A stretch of DNA of 5,142 nt from Methylibium sp031393925. Its GTDB lineage: Bacteria > Pseudomonadota > Gammaproteobacteria > Burkholderiales > Burkholderiaceae_C. How positions within the stretch are numbered: position 1 is the first letter of the stretch; every line of letters begins with the position of its first letter. Shown here one piece after another: positions 1 through 5,142 of the stretch. The position numbers and the translations under genes were made by a program. The notes under the pieces were generated by a model, which made no database searches, was not told the origin of the DNA, and saw nothing but the letters and a program-made list of their open reading frames with translations. The stretch lies in NCBI RefSeq assembly GCF_031393925.1, contig NZ_JANMWL010000052.1:1-5142 (forward strand). The letters are read 5' to 3'.

Positions 1-24
1 GGCTGCGCATCGCGGGCCAGTTCC

Positions 25-30
25 TAGAAT
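25..30 (+). promoter_or_regulatory. Candidate -10 promoter hexamer TAGAAT
   Basis: TAGAAT matches the sigma-70 consensus TATAAT at five of six positions and is an AT-rich island in very GC-rich DNA. It would place transcription start near 37-38, giving a leader of about 20 bases before ATG 58. CCTAGAATG-like -10 elements are common upstream of Burkholderiales genes (recollection). A -35 box would fall around 2-7, where GCTGCG is a poor match, so the assignment rests on the -10 alone. No LexA-type CTGT-N8-ACAG box is visible in the 57 leader bases, although the window begins too late to exclude one upstream. Nothing else is recognisable in 1-57. Confidence 0.4.
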
Positions 31-57
31 GCTCGGCCCCATCCCTACCGAGACGCC

Positions 58-5142
<5,085 letters not shown>

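Overview
The window is almost entirely one very long, uninterrupted reading frame on the + strand. It starts at the ATG at 58 and is still open at the last base (1,695 codons, no stop). It encodes the larger part of a tandemly duplicated UvrA, the damage-recognition ATPase of nucleotide excision repair. A normal UvrA is about 940 residues with two ABC-type nucleotide-binding domains (NBDs). This one has a complete first UvrA unit (NBD-I and NBD-II, residues about 10-1068), a linker, and a second unit of which NBD-I is complete (residues about 1142-1695). The NBD-II of the second unit should lie just downstream of the window. The very high GC content, strong G/C preference at third codon positions, the TAGAAT-type -10 element and the double-length UvrA all suggest a betaproteobacterium of the order Burkholderiales (Comamonadaceae-like). 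That assignment is an inference.

Layout: 1-57 is a short leader with a candidate -10 hexamer and an in-frame stop just before the start codon. 58-3258 is UvrA unit 1. 3259-3480 is the linker. 3481-5142 is the N-terminal half of UvrA unit 2. No other gene is credible; the other open frames in both strands are by-products of high GC.

Two things stand out. First, palindromic, intergenic-type repeat DNA sits inside the coding frame at three places (about 810-896, 1663-1701 and 3328-3434), always at a loop or linker between conserved UvrA segments and without breaking the frame. Two of the sites share a near-identical 27-base stretch that is translated in different reading frames, so the similarity is at the DNA level and not the protein level. 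This resembles the in-frame palindromic elements known from Rickettsia.

Second, the two UvrA units are unequal. Unit 1 keeps all its ATPase motifs but has lost four zinc-ligand cysteines of its NBD-I region (one CxxC became SPDS, another DRQT) and lacks the Arg-Lys-Gly segment of the UvrB-binding domain. Unit 2 keeps all of these. A simple model is a single-chain, asymmetric UvrA pseudo-dimer in which only unit 2 handles UvrB in the usual way.
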